Below are positions 27,031 through 35,187 of a stretch of 64,000 nucleotides of DNA, piece after piece. Source of the stretch: Microbispora sp. H11081 (lineage in GTDB: Bacteria; Actinomycetota; Actinomycetes; Streptosporangiales; Streptosporangiaceae). Position 1 is the stretch's first letter, and every line of letters begins with the position of its first letter. The DNA is taken from positions 434,001 to 498,000 of the forward strand of contig NZ_JABBWV010000004.1 in NCBI RefSeq assembly GCF_012999535.1, given 5' to 3'. The position numbers were made by a program, and so were the translations under genes. The notes beneath the pieces were generated by a model, which did no database searches, was not told where the DNA came from, and saw only the letters and a program-made list of their open reading frames with translations.

Positions 27031-27933
27031 GTGGAGCAGCTCGGCCTCGACGGCATGCCGACGAGGCGGCTCTACACCTGCACGCCGTCGCGCCTCAACA
27101 CCTGGCTCGACTGCCGGCGCCGCTACCGCTTCACCTATCTCGACCGGCCCGCTCCGCAGAAGGGGCCCCCATGGGCGCACAACAGCGTGGGGGCCTCGGT
27201 GCACAACGCGCTGGCCGCGTGGTGGCGGGAGCCGTACGACCGGCGTACGCCGGTCATGGCGGCCGTGCTGCTCACCAACGGCTGGATCCGCGAGGGCTTC
27301 AGGGACGAGGAGCAGTCGGCCACGTGGCGTGACCGCGCCCGCGCGATGGTGTCCTCGTACGTCGCCACGCTCGACCCCGGCGAGGAGCCGGTGGGCGTCG
27401 AGCGCACCGTCGCCACGCGTACGTCCGTGATCGCCATCTCAGGCCGGGTGGACCGGCTCGACAGGCGCGGGGACGAACTGGTCGTGGTCGACTACAAGAC
27501 CGGCCGCCGCCCGCCGACCTCCGACGACGCCCGCACCTCGGTCGCGCTGGCCGTCTACGCGATCGCCTCGTCCCGCATGATGCGCCGGGCGTGCCGCCGG
27601 GTGGAGTTACACCACCTGCCCACCGGGACGGTCGCGGAGTGGGAGCACACAGACGAGTCGCTCGCCCGCCATCTGGGCAGGGCCGAGGACATCGCGACGG
27701 AGGCGGCGGACGCCGACGACGCCTACCGCGAGTGGGCCGGGCGGGAGAGGAAAGGCGTGCCGGCCCCGAGGCGGGAGGACGGCGCGGGGGCGGCCGCGGT
27801 GCCGCCCGAGATCGACCGGCTGTTCCCGCCGGAGCCGGGCCCCATCTGCTCCTGGTGCGACTTCCGCCGCCACTGCCCGGAGGGCCGGGCCGTGTCCCCC
27901 GACAAACTCCCTTGGGACGGCCTCCCCGCGTGA
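27031..27933 (+). CDS. RecB/Cas4-like PD-(D/E)XK nuclease with iron-sulfur cysteines
   Basis: The 300-residue product starts 'EQLGLDGMPTRRLYTCTPSR' and 'LNTWLDCRRRYRFTYL'. Catalytic features are 'VGASVHNALAAWW' (His), 'SGRVDRLDRRGDELVVVDYK' with 'TGRRPP' (Asp, then D-x-K). Four cysteines (Cys in 'LDCRRRYRF' and three in 'PICSWCDFRRHCPEG') match the Fe-S cluster of AddB/Cas4/RecB-type nucleases. Single-stranded DNA exonuclease activity in repair is the likely role. The TGA stop lies inside the left end of the 27930-28166 inverted repeat. Confidence 0.88.
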   Translation: MEQLGLDGMPTRRLYTCTPSRLNTWLDCRRRYRFTYLDRPAPQKGPPWAHNSVGASVHNALAAWWREPYDRRTPVMAAVLLTNGWIREGFRDEEQSATWRDRARAMVSSYVATLDPGEEPVGVERTVATRTSVIAISGRVDRLDRRGDELVVVDYKTGRRPPTSDDARTSVALAVYAIASSRMMRRACRRVELHHLPTGTVAEWEHTDESLARHLGRAEDIATEAADADDAYREWAGRERKGVPAPRREDGAGAAAVPPEIDRLFPPEPGPICSWCDFRRHCPEGRAVSPDKLPWDGLPA

Positions 27934-28166
27934 TCTTGTAGTTTGTCGCACGTACCCCCGCTGAGCTGGCCTTATGGCCTCCGTGATCTTGCACGTCGTG
28001 CGCGCTCACCGATGCTGACCTGCGCCGATCGACTTCGTGATCTTGCAATTCCAAGATCACGAATCGCGTTTGGTGAGGTCGGGCTGCGAGTCGGCGAAAA
28101 ACTGCAAGATCACGAACGGTCGATGCGCAGGTGAGACGTGCCGGGTGCGACAAACTACAAGATCAC
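27930..28166. repeat. 237-bp symmetrical inverted repeat element with six GTGATCTTG units
   Basis: The outer 22 bases (27930-27951 and 28145-28166) are perfect inverted copies beginning GTGATCTTGTAGTTTG. Inside, GTGATCTTG recurs at 27930, 27983 and 28037 on the plus strand and its complement at 28052, 28105 and 28158. Spacing is 53, 54, 15, 53 and 53 bases, so the element is symmetrical about 28048. Bases after each unit drift from TAGTTTGTCGC (outer) to CAGTTTTTCGC (inner right); the rest of each 53-base period is not conserved. Both convergent neighbouring genes take their TGA stop from the outermost GTGATC. It contains no gene. Confidence 0.9.
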
Positions 28167-29080
28167 GGTGGGGGTGGGGGTGAGGGGGTGGGGTGGCGGC
28201 GGGGGTCGACCAGTGCTCTGAGGCCCTTGCCCACGTCGTATCCGGCGGCACCCAGGCGCTCACGTGAGGCCCGCAGCATGGTCCTGGTGCGCTCGTCCAG
28301 CACCTGCTGGTGGAGGAAGTCCGGGATCGTGTTCATGGTCAGCCGGAAGGCCCGCAGCGCCGCCGTGACCATGATCTGCGGCACCTCGGGCAGCACGCCG
28401 TACATCCGGCGCGCCCAGTCGGGCAGCGTGTAGTAGCACAGCGCCCCGAACGGGAAGTAGACCGGCTTGGCCGGGGATAGGAAGCGCATGTCGTCCGGCA
28501 GGCGCGGCCAGAGCAGGAACCGCACGGCGGCGGCCGACTCCGGAATGACCCGGAGGACCGGCCGCATCCGCGCGAAGTAGTCGTCCATCTCGCTGACCGA
28601 GCCGGGCACGTCGTCGGCGTCGAGCCCGACGTACGTGGCGCTGCGCCGCTGCTCGGCGAGGTACCGGTCGGCCTGCTCCGCGGTGATCCCGGCCCCCGCG
28701 CGGCGGACGACGTCCAGGTAGGACATGACCTCCGCGCAGTGCACCCACAGCAGCAGTTCTGGGTCGTCCACGCGGTGGGTCCGGCCCGTGTCGGGATCGT
28801 GGATGCGTAGCGCCCGGTGGATCGCGCGCACCCGCCTGCCGATCCTCTCGGCCTCCTCAGGGCTGCCGTACGTCACGCGGCCCACGAAGTCCGCCGTACG
28901 GCGGAGCCGCCCGAAGGGGTCCTCCCGGAAGTTGGAGTTCTGCCACACGCCCCGCATCGCCAGCGGATGCAGGGCCTGCAGCATGAGGCCGCGCACGCCG
29001 CCGACCCACATGGTCCTGTCGACGTGGACCAGCCACGTCGCGGACTCCGGGGGCTGGGCGGTCAGGCCGGCGCCGGGCAT
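28163..29080 (-). CDS. MpaB/DUF2236 family oxygenase-like protein
   Basis: The 305-residue protein starts near 'LTAQPPESATWLVHVDRTMW' and has 'GLMLQALHPLAMRGVWQNSN' followed by 'FREDPFGRLRRTADFVGRVT' and 'VRAIHRALRIHDPDTGRTHR', then 'LLWVHCAEVMSY'. These are motifs of DUF2236 (MpaB/latex-clearing-protein-like) heme-binding oxygenases; the conserved Arg/His residues are present. It ends in a Pro run whose stop is in the inverted repeat element. The hydrolase gene lies upstream by 10 bases, so they are probably one unit. Confidence 0.88.
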   Translation of the reverse strand: MPGAGLTAQPPESATWLVHVDRTMWVGGVRGLMLQALHPLAMRGVWQNSNFREDPFGRLRRTADFVGRVTYGSPEEAERIGRRVRAIHRALRIHDPDTGRTHRVDDPELLLWVHCAEVMSYLDVVRRAGAGITAEQADRYLAEQRRSATYVGLDADDVPGSVSEMDDYFARMRPVLRVIPESAAAVRFLLWPRLPDDMRFLSPAKPVYFPFGALCYYTLPDWARRMYGVLPEVPQIMVTAALRAFRLTMNTIPDFLHQQVLDERTRTMLRASRERLGAAGYDVGKGLRALVDPRRHPTPSPPPPP

Positions 29081-29090
29081 GACGACCGGC

Positions 29091-29975
29091 TCAGCCGTGC
29101 TGGTGCTGGAGCAGCCGGCTTTCCGCCGCGTTCCAGAAGCGGGTCAGGGCCGCCGCGGTGGTCTCGGGGGCCTCGACGGCCGGCGAGTGGAGCGCCCCGG
29201 GCACCACGACGCACTCCGCGTGGAGCCTGCGGGCCATCTCGGCCTGCAGCAGCGGCGGCCAGCCGTCGTCGTGCTCGCCGTACAGGACCAGGAGGTCGAG
29301 CCCGCACCCGGCCAGTTCCTCGCAGCGGTCGCGGGCGCCCAGGACCTCCTCCGCCATGGCCGCGAGGCCGGTGGGGTGGTTGGCGAGCAGCCGCTTGCGC
29401 AGGAACGCGACGATCTCGTCGGGTACGCCGGCCGCCAGCGCCTCCGGCTCCAGCCGGTTCGACCACATGTAGTCCAGGCCGTACTCCGGGAGCTCGGCCA
29501 GCAGGACCCGGCCCATCCGCTCCCGGGGGCCGACGATGCCCGCGGGGCCTGAGCTCATGAGCGTGAGCGAGGCGAGCTTGGCGTCACCGTTCAGCGCCGC
29601 CTCCCTGGCGACGAGCCCGCCGAAGGAGTGTCCCAGGAGGTGGACGGGTTCACCCTGGCCGACGACCGCGGCGATGGCGTCGATGTCCGTGCCGAGGGCC
29701 CCGCAGGTGTAGGCCGCGGGGTCGTCCGAGCCCTGCGTCTCGTACTGCCCGCGCATGTCGACCGCGATCACCCGGCGGCCGGCCTGTGCGAGCGTCTGCA
29801 GCACGGCGATGAAGTCCTCCTTCGACCCCGTGAAACCGGGGACGAGAAGGGCGGGCCAGCGCTCGGGGACACCGCTGACGGGAAGCGCCTCCAGGGCCGC
29901 GAACGAGCCCAGCGGCGTGTCGATCTGCTCGCTGCTGACACCCGGTGGAAGGGTCAGGAACCGTGGCGTGCTCAC
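29091..29975 (-). CDS. Alpha/beta hydrolase
   Basis: The 294-residue protein has 'ALLVPGFTGSKEDFIAVLQT' (oxyanion region), nucleophile elbow 'LLGHSFGGLVAREAAL', acid 'LYGEHDDGWPPLLQ' and catalytic His in 'GALHSPAVEAPE'. The ester or amide it hydrolyses is unknown. It starts at a GTG at 29975 with GGAGG 6 bases upstream, and is followed by the MpaB-like gene. Confidence 0.9.
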   Translation of the reverse strand: MSTPRFLTLPPGVSSEQIDTPLGSFAALEALPVSGVPERWPALLVPGFTGSKEDFIAVLQTLAQAGRRVIAVDMRGQYETQGSDDPAAYTCGALGTDIDAIAAVVGQGEPVHLLGHSFGGLVAREAALNGDAKLASLTLMSSGPAGIVGPRERMGRVLLAELPEYGLDYMWSNRLEPEALAAGVPDEIVAFLRKRLLANHPTGLAAMAEEVLGARDRCEELAGCGLDLLVLYGEHDDGWPPLLQAEMARRLHAECVVVPGALHSPAVEAPETTAAALTRFWNAAESRLLQHQHG

Positions 29976-30194
29976 GAGGCCTCCTCCACCTCACCCCGGA
30001 TCCCGGGAACCGATGCGCCGGACCGGCCCCACGTCCTGGACCGTCTGCTGAAGGCTCGCTCACTCACGTGGCATCACGATACCCAGGAAAGATCCCGACG
30101 ACACTGCCGAAGCGACTACGCCGGTTTCTGATGGTCATAGCGCATGCCTCCTGTCCACGTCATACCCACTGCGGGCGAACCGGCCCCAACACGA
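29976..30194. other. Intergenic stretch between hydrolase start and the DEAD-helicase terminator
   Basis: About 220 bases contain the upstream region of the minus-strand hydrolase gene. I see no gene, clear operator or repeat in it. Confidence 0.6.
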
Positions 30195-30238
30195 AGGGGC
30201 AGGGCGAGCGCCGGCCGTCCGGCACTCTCCCTGCCCCT
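30195..30238 (-). terminator. Hairpin terminator of the DEAD-box helicase gene
   Basis: aggggcaggg (from 30195) pairs with ccctgcccct (ending 30238), separated by a GC-rich loop. It lies about 40 bases after the helicase stop on the minus strand. Confidence 0.75.
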
Positions 30239-30276
30239 GCTTCCTGCTCATCGACGAGCGGGCCTGTGGCGGCCCC

Positions 30277-32406
30277 TCACCCCGTACGGCGAGGTCGTGG
30301 CCGGGGCGGGCGGCGCCGCTGCTGGGCTCGCTCGCTCGCGGCGGACGGCGCGGGGTCGTCGTCCGCGGTCGCGAGGTCGGGCGACCTGAACACGATCGAG
30401 AACGGGCTGGCGGGGATGATCCGCTCCGGTTCCGGCCGCTCGGCGGGCTCCGCCGCGACGACCTCGATCTCCGGCTCGGCCTCCCCGGCCGGCTCCTCGA
30501 TCGGGAGTTCCTGCCTGGTGTCGGCGGCGCGGGCCCTGCGGCGGCGCGCGGGGCGCTCCTCCGCCGGCTCCTCGGCCGGCCTGGCGGCCACGGTGTCAGC
30601 CACAGCGTCGGCCACGCTCTCAGGCGCGGTGCCGGTCGCAGTGCCGGTGGCAGGGTCGGCCGCGGCGTCGCGGGCCCTGCGGCGCGTGGTCCTGCGCGTG
30701 GACGCCGCCTTCCGCTCCTGCCCGTCGCCGGCGGGCGCGGTCTCCCCGGTCACGGGTGCTCCGGCCTGCTCTTCCGCGCGGTCCCCCAGGGACCCCGTCG
30801 CCGCGACGTCGGCCAGCGCGCCGCTCAGGGCCGCGGTGTTCGCGCCCCTGCGTCCACGGCGGCCCAACGCGGCCTCGGCGGGCGCCACCTCCACGGGAGC
30901 CTCCACGGAAGCCTCTACGGGCGCCTCGGAGGCGATTCCCGCGGACGGCTCCGCGAGAGCCTCCACCGGAGCCGGCGCCGCGGTCTCGCCCTCAGGGGCC
31001 GTGTCGGCGTCCTGGAGGCGGCCGCTGCGGGTACGCCGCCGCTCGCGGGTGCGGGCGGGGCGCTCACGGCGCTCCTCCCGGTCACGGCGCTCTTCCCGCT
31101 CGCCGCGAGCCGGCTTGCCGCGGGACCGGCTCCGGCCCGTCTCGCCCAGGTCCTCGATCTCCTCGGCCTCCAGGCCCGCCCGGGACCGCTGGGCGCGCGG
31201 CAGCACGCCCCTGGTCCCCTCGGGGATGTCGAGCTCGGCGTACAGGTGCGGGGAGCTGGAGTAGGTCTCGACGGGCTCGGCGAAGTCGAGCGAGAGCGCG
31301 TTGTTGATGACCTTCCAGCGGGTCAGCTCGGTCCACTCGACGAAGGTCACCGCTACGCCGGTGCGCCCCGCCCGGCCCGTACGGCCGATCCGGTGGACGT
31401 AGGTCTTCTCGTCCTGCGGGCAGTCGTAGTTGACGACGTGGGTGACGTCGTCGATGTCGATGCCGCGCGCCGCGACGTCGGTCGCGACCAGCACGTTGAT
31501 CTTGCCGTTGCGGAACGCCCGCAGCGCCTGCTCGCGCTGGCTCTGGCCGAGGTCGCCGTGGACGGCGGCCACCGCGAAGCCCTTGTCCTTGAGCTGCTCG
31601 GCGACCATGTCGCAGGCCCGCTTGGTCTCGCAGAACACCATCGTGAGCCCGGTGCCCTTGCTCTGCAGCAGACGGGCCACGATCTCGATCTTGTCCATGC
31701 GGTGCGTGCGGTACACGTGCTGCGTGGTCAGCGTGGTCGTCTCGGCGTCGGCCGTGCCGCTCTCCGCCCTGACCCGGATCGGCTGGGTCAGATAGCGACG
31801 AGACAGGTTGACGATCTCGCCGGGCATGGTCGCGGAGAACAGCATCGTCTGCCGGCTCTCGGGCACCAGCTTGATGATCCGCTCGATGTCCGGCAGGAAG
31901 CCGAGGTCGAGCATGCGGTCGGCCTCGTCCAGCACGAGCATGGTGATCTGGCCGAGGTCGAGGTGCTTCTGCTTGACCAGGTCGAGCAGCCGCCCTGGCG
32001 TGCCGACGATCACGTCGACGCCGTTCTTGAGCGCCTCGATCTGCGGCTCGTACGCACGCCCGCCGTACACGGTGAGAATGCGCGACCCCAGCTTGCCCGC
32101 GGCGAGGACCAGGTCCTCGGTCACCTGGAGAGCCAGCTCGCGGGTCGGTACGAGGACCAGACCGCGTGGCTTCTTGCGGTTCTTCCTCGGCTTGCCGACG
32201 AGCTGCAGCATGGCGACGCCGAAGGCATAGGTCTTGCCCGTGCCCGTGCGCGCCTGTCCGATGACGTCCTGGCCGGCCAGCGCCAGCGGGAGCGCCATCT
32301 CCTGAATCGGGAATGGTGAAGTGATGCCCTCGGTCTCGAGAGCATCGGCGATCTCCGGGATGACTCCCAGGTCTCGAAACGTCGTTGTCAGCGTGGCCTG
32401 CCTCAA
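30277..32406 (-). CDS. rhlE: DEAD-box RNA helicase with long disordered C-terminus (RhlE-like)
   Basis: The 709-residue protein has the full helicase set: Q motif 'FPIQEMALPLALAGQDVIGQ', Walker A 'ARTGTGKTYAF', 'VPTRELALQV', 'GTPGRLLDL', 'LDEADRMLDLGF', 'FSATMPG', 'ATDVAARGIDID' and 'HRIGRTGRAG'. After about residue 400 it is Arg/Glu/Ala/Pro-rich ('RGEREERRDREERRERPART'), probably an RNA-binding disordered tail. It matches Rv3211 in position. The only available start is a TTG at 32406, directly after a TGA stop; the true start is uncertain because no good ribosome site is visible. Confidence 0.9.
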   Translation of the reverse strand: MRQATLTTTFRDLGVIPEIADALETEGITSPFPIQEMALPLALAGQDVIGQARTGTGKTYAFGVAMLQLVGKPRKNRKKPRGLVLVPTRELALQVTEDLVLAAGKLGSRILTVYGGRAYEPQIEALKNGVDVIVGTPGRLLDLVKQKHLDLGQITMLVLDEADRMLDLGFLPDIERIIKLVPESRQTMLFSATMPGEIVNLSRRYLTQPIRVRAESGTADAETTTLTTQHVYRTHRMDKIEIVARLLQSKGTGLTMVFCETKRACDMVAEQLKDKGFAVAAVHGDLGQSQREQALRAFRNGKINVLVATDVAARGIDIDDVTHVVNYDCPQDEKTYVHRIGRTGRAGRTGVAVTFVEWTELTRWKVINNALSLDFAEPVETYSSSPHLYAELDIPEGTRGVLPRAQRSRAGLEAEEIEDLGETGRSRSRGKPARGEREERRDREERRERPARTRERRRTRSGRLQDADTAPEGETAAPAPVEALAEPSAGIASEAPVEASVEAPVEVAPAEAALGRRGRRGANTAALSGALADVAATGSLGDRAEEQAGAPVTGETAPAGDGQERKAASTRRTTRRRARDAAADPATGTATGTAPESVADAVADTVAARPAEEPAEERPARRRRARAADTRQELPIEEPAGEAEPEIEVVAAEPAERPEPERIIPASPFSIVFRSPDLATADDDPAPSAASERAQQRRRPPRPRPRRTG

Positions 32407-32705
32407 TCAATGCGAAGGCGGCCCTTCCGGGACAGCCGGCCGGCAGATCTTTCCCGGTCCGGGTCCTCGCGGACAGTCGCGCCCTCGTCGTGATCAGCGA
32501 CCGCGGCATCCAGTGGTTCCTGGGGGTCCGGGGGTGGCCCCGGATCGACACAGTGAGTGGCACAGTGCGGTCGCACTTCCACGAACCAGTCTACTCGATA
32601 CCACAACACGGAACCGATTTCTGCGTCTTCTCGCTAAAAGCTCTTGCTGTGCCGCCGGGCCGGGAGCCGCCGGAAGGAGGCGCTCCGGAGCCGTACGCTG
32701 CACCC

Positions 32706-33365
32706 ATGAGTGATTCCTCTCCCGGGATTGTGGACCTGCTCGGTGTCCTCGCGTACGCCGAGCTCACCGCCTTCCTCCGGCTGGCCGAGGACGCCGCGCT
32801 GCTGGCTCCCACGCTGAACGACAGGGCCGCCCTCGGGGACGTGGCCGCCACCGAGTACGGGCACTTCCGGGTGCTGCGCGACCGGCTGGCCTCGCTCGGC
32901 GTCGATCCGCAGGAGGCGATGGCCCCCTTCGTGGAGGCGATCGACGCCTGGCACGCCCAGACCAGGCCGAATGACTGGCACGAGGCGCTGATCAAGGCGT
33001 ACGTCGGTGTGGGGATCGCGGGGGACTTCTACCGGGAGGCGGCGCGTCACACCGCTCCTTCGATCAGGGCCCTGGTGGACGAGGTGCTGACCGACGAGAG
33101 CCGTGGGGAGTTCGCGGTGGAGCGGGTGCGGGCCGCGCTGGACGCCGACCCGCGGCTGTGCGGCCGCCTGGCGCTGTGGGCGCGCCGGATGGTCGGCGAG
33201 GCGCTGAGCCAGGGGCAGCGGCTCGCCGCGGCCAGGCCGCAGCTGGCCGCCCTGCTGGTGGGCGAGAACGGGGAGGATCTGGCGGAGGTCGGGCGGATGT
33301 TCGCCAGGCTGACCGAGGAACACGGCAAGCGGATGGCGGCCCTCGGGCTGACGCCCGGCCCGTAG
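32706..33365 (+). CDS. Ferritin-like fold protein (MiaE-like)
   Basis: The 219-residue, mostly helical protein has 'LLGVLAYAELTAFLRLAEDA', 'DVAATEYGHFRVLRDRLASL', 'IKAYVGVGIAGDFYREAARH' and 'RMFARLTEEHGKRMAALG'. Glu and E-x2-H positions fit a ferritin-like di-iron helical bundle. This is the protein next to rhlE in actinobacteria (Rv3210c), usually placed near tRNA-(ms2io6A) hydroxylase. Whether iron binds is an inference. Divergent from the helicase. Confidence 0.85.
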   Translation: MSDSSPGIVDLLGVLAYAELTAFLRLAEDAALLAPTLNDRAALGDVAATEYGHFRVLRDRLASLGVDPQEAMAPFVEAIDAWHAQTRPNDWHEALIKAYVGVGIAGDFYREAARHTAPSIRALVDEVLTDESRGEFAVERVRAALDADPRLCGRLALWARRMVGEALSQGQRLAAARPQLAALLVGENGEDLAEVGRMFARLTEEHGKRMAALGLTPGP

Positions 33366-33898
33366 TATTCACGGGTTCCGCGTACGTCGAGGACCGGCGT
33401 CCTGGGCGCGGCCGGGCCGGACTACCTGGTGAGACTTCCGGCGCGGCCGGATCGGGAGGTGCGGGAGGCGGCCTTCCCGCGGCGGCCGGTGCGGCGTTCT
33501 TGGGTCGCGCACGTGCCAAACGGATGTACGGTGCGAGCATGAGGGCCTCGCGCCGCTACGGCAGTTCCTTGACAAGATGTGGGCCGAACCCCTGGACTCC
33601 GCGTGCGGTGTTGCGGAGAGGAAGCGCGGGCTGTCCGACGATCAGCGGGAGACGAGATCCCCATCAGGCGGATCTGACGCGCCGTCCCCGCGGATGCGGT
33701 TACGGACGCACCTGAGACGGCGGCGGTTCCCAGGCGGCTGATCGGTGGAGCCCACATCGGAGCACACGGTCAGCCGCCGGGACGGCGCGCGTTGATGGGC
33801 GCGCGCCGCCCGCCGGCCGGTGCGGAGTCACCCGGGACCGCGGTGGGGGACTGTCGCGGTGGGTCAGAGGGTCTCGCGCGGTGGGTTGGCGCGGAGGG
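33366..33898. other. 533-bp intergenic stretch
   Basis: This stretch lies between the ferritin-like gene and DUF3107. It holds a probable ArsR-type regulator remnant (33526-33640) and, at 33830-33900, a G-rich run with repeated gcggtggg. I found no intact gene or RNA. Confidence 0.6.
33526..33640 (+). pseudogene. Possible remnant of an ArsR-family regulator C-terminus
   Basis: Reading in the frame of 33541 gives 'CEHEGLAPLRQFLDKMWAEP' then 'LDSACGVAERKRG', which resembles the C-terminal helix of ArsR regulators that precede SRPBCC genes (…GLAPLRRFLDxMWxxxLDxL…AER). No start codon, HTH or partner gene is present around it. The call rests on remembered family patterns only. Confidence 0.35.
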
Positions 33899-34129
33899 TT
33901 AGAGGGTCCCGCCGAAGCCCACGGGGCGCGTCTCGTCCTCGCCGATCTCGACGAACCCGAGCGATGCCACGGGGACGACCACCCGGCGGCCCTTGGTGTC
34001 GGTGAGCGAGAAGACGCCCTTCTCCGAGGCGAGCGCCTTGCGGAGCTCCTCCTCGATCTCCTCGGCCGACGCGTTGGTCTCCACCACTAGCTCACGGTGC
34101 ACCGACTGCACGCCGATCTTTATTTCCAT
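33899..34129 (-). CDS. DUF3107 protein
   Basis: The 76-residue product reads 'MEIKIGVQSVHRELVVETNA' then 'SAEEIEEELRKALASEKGVF' and 'TDTKGRRVVVPVASLGFVEI', the conserved actinobacterial DUF3107 protein (Rv3208A/TB9.4 in M. tuberculosis, also beside a TetR gene). An AGGGGAG-type site precedes the ATG. Function is unknown. Confidence 0.93.
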   Translation of the reverse strand: MEIKIGVQSVHRELVVETNASAEEIEEELRKALASEKGVFSLTDTKGRRVVVPVASLGFVEIGEDETRPVGFGGTL

Positions 34130-34223
34130 GGGGCTCCCCTTTCACGAGGGCTGGTCCCTACCCATCGTCGTCCCCTCAGGAAGCGGCGCGCCGTGTGATC
34201 GCGTGAAGCGAACAGGATTCCGG

Positions 34224-34844
34224 TCAGCCGGTGCGCGGGAAACCGCTGATGCCACGCCAGGCGAGGCGCGCCATCAGCTGGGTCGCCGCCTCCTTGGGAA
34301 TCGAGCCGTGACTGCTCAGCCAGTAGCGCGCGCTCACCTCGGCCATGCCCACCAGGCCGACGCCGAGCAGGTGCGCCTCGTCGCTGGAACAGCCCGTGTC
34401 CTCCTGGATGACCTGGCTGATCGCCTCGGCGCTCTCGTGCAGCGAACGCTCCATGCGCTGCCGTACGGGCGCGACGTTGCGCAGGTCGGATTCGAAGACG
34501 AGCCGGAACGCCTCGCCCTGGCTGGAGACGAAGTCGAAGAAGGCGCCGATGGCGGCCTGCACCCGCTGCTTGTTGTCACTGGTCGACTCGAGCGCCTGCC
34601 GGATCCGGGTCACCATGTCGTCGACGTGCAGGTCCAGCAGCGCCAGGTACAGCTCCAGCTTGCCCGGGAAGTGCTGGTAGAGCACCGGCTTGCTCACCCC
34701 GGCCCGCTCGGCGATCTCGTCCATCGCCGCCGCGTGGTAACCGTTCTCCACGAACACTTCCTGCGCCGCGCTCAGCAACTGACGGCGGCGCGCCATCCGG
34801 GGCAGGCGGGTGCCCCGGGGCTTGGCGTCCGGGGTAGCGGTCAC
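34224..34844 (-). CDS. TetR family transcriptional regulator
   Basis: The 206-residue protein has an N-terminal HTH: 'RRRQLLSAAQEVFVENGYHA' and 'AAMDEIAERAGVSKPVLYQH' followed by 'FPGKLELYLALLD'. The C-terminal helical domain would bind a ligand or dimerise. The TetR-DUF3107 pair is conserved (Rv3208/Rv3208A). Its targets cannot be read here. Confidence 0.93.
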   Translation of the reverse strand: MTATPDAKPRGTRLPRMARRRQLLSAAQEVFVENGYHAAAMDEIAERAGVSKPVLYQHFPGKLELYLALLDLHVDDMVTRIRQALESTSDNKQRVQAAIGAFFDFVSSQGEAFRLVFESDLRNVAPVRQRMERSLHESAEAISQVIQEDTGCSSDEAHLLGVGLVGMAEVSARYWLSSHGSIPKEAATQLMARLAWRGISGFPRTG

Positions 34845-34917
34845 GGCAGTCTCCTTGGCAGATGCGCATCGGGGGCTCCCGCCCCCGGGGCCTCATCCTA
34901 CGCGTCGGTAACTCGGG

Positions 34918-35118
34918 TCAACGATAGTCGTCGTCGTCCAGGTCGACCGTGCGCTCCTGTTCAGCCACGTCGGCCGGGTCGGCGTCGAACGGGACGTGCT
35001 CGGGCCAGCGCCTGTCTTCTGGGACCGTGACGAGCTGGTGCTGCTCGACCGCGTCGGCCTCCGGCGCCTCGATCGAGATCTCCTCGACCATCTCGTCGAG
35101 GGGGTCCATCTCGGACAT
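34918..35118 (-). CDS. Small acidic hypothetical protein
   Basis: The 66-residue product reads 'MSEMDPLDEMVEEISIEAPE', then 'ADAVEQHQLVTVPEDRRWPE', ending 'AEQERTVDLDDDDYR'. It is strongly acidic, with no membrane segment or known motif. Codon third positions are GC-rich in this frame and an ACACGCGGATG context precedes the ATG. I do not recognise a family. Confidence 0.6.
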   Translation of the reverse strand: MSEMDPLDEMVEEISIEAPEADAVEQHQLVTVPEDRRWPEHVPFDADPADVAEQERTVDLDDDDYR

Positions 35119-35187
35119 CCGCGTGTCCTTCCGTTCGTGGTCGGCTGCGACAGGTCCAACACTAAGGCCAGGGCGGCGGCGGCGGGG

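Noticed and set aside
27930-28166. CRISPR-like array
   Set aside because: Units are in two mirrored orientations, only about 9-22 bases long, and no cas gene is near apart from a Cas4-like nuclease that is typical of general repair.
33491-33715. Short plus-strand open frame starting MYGASM
   Set aside because: No ribosome site and poor third-position GC pattern; the neighbouring frame resembles an ArsR remnant better.
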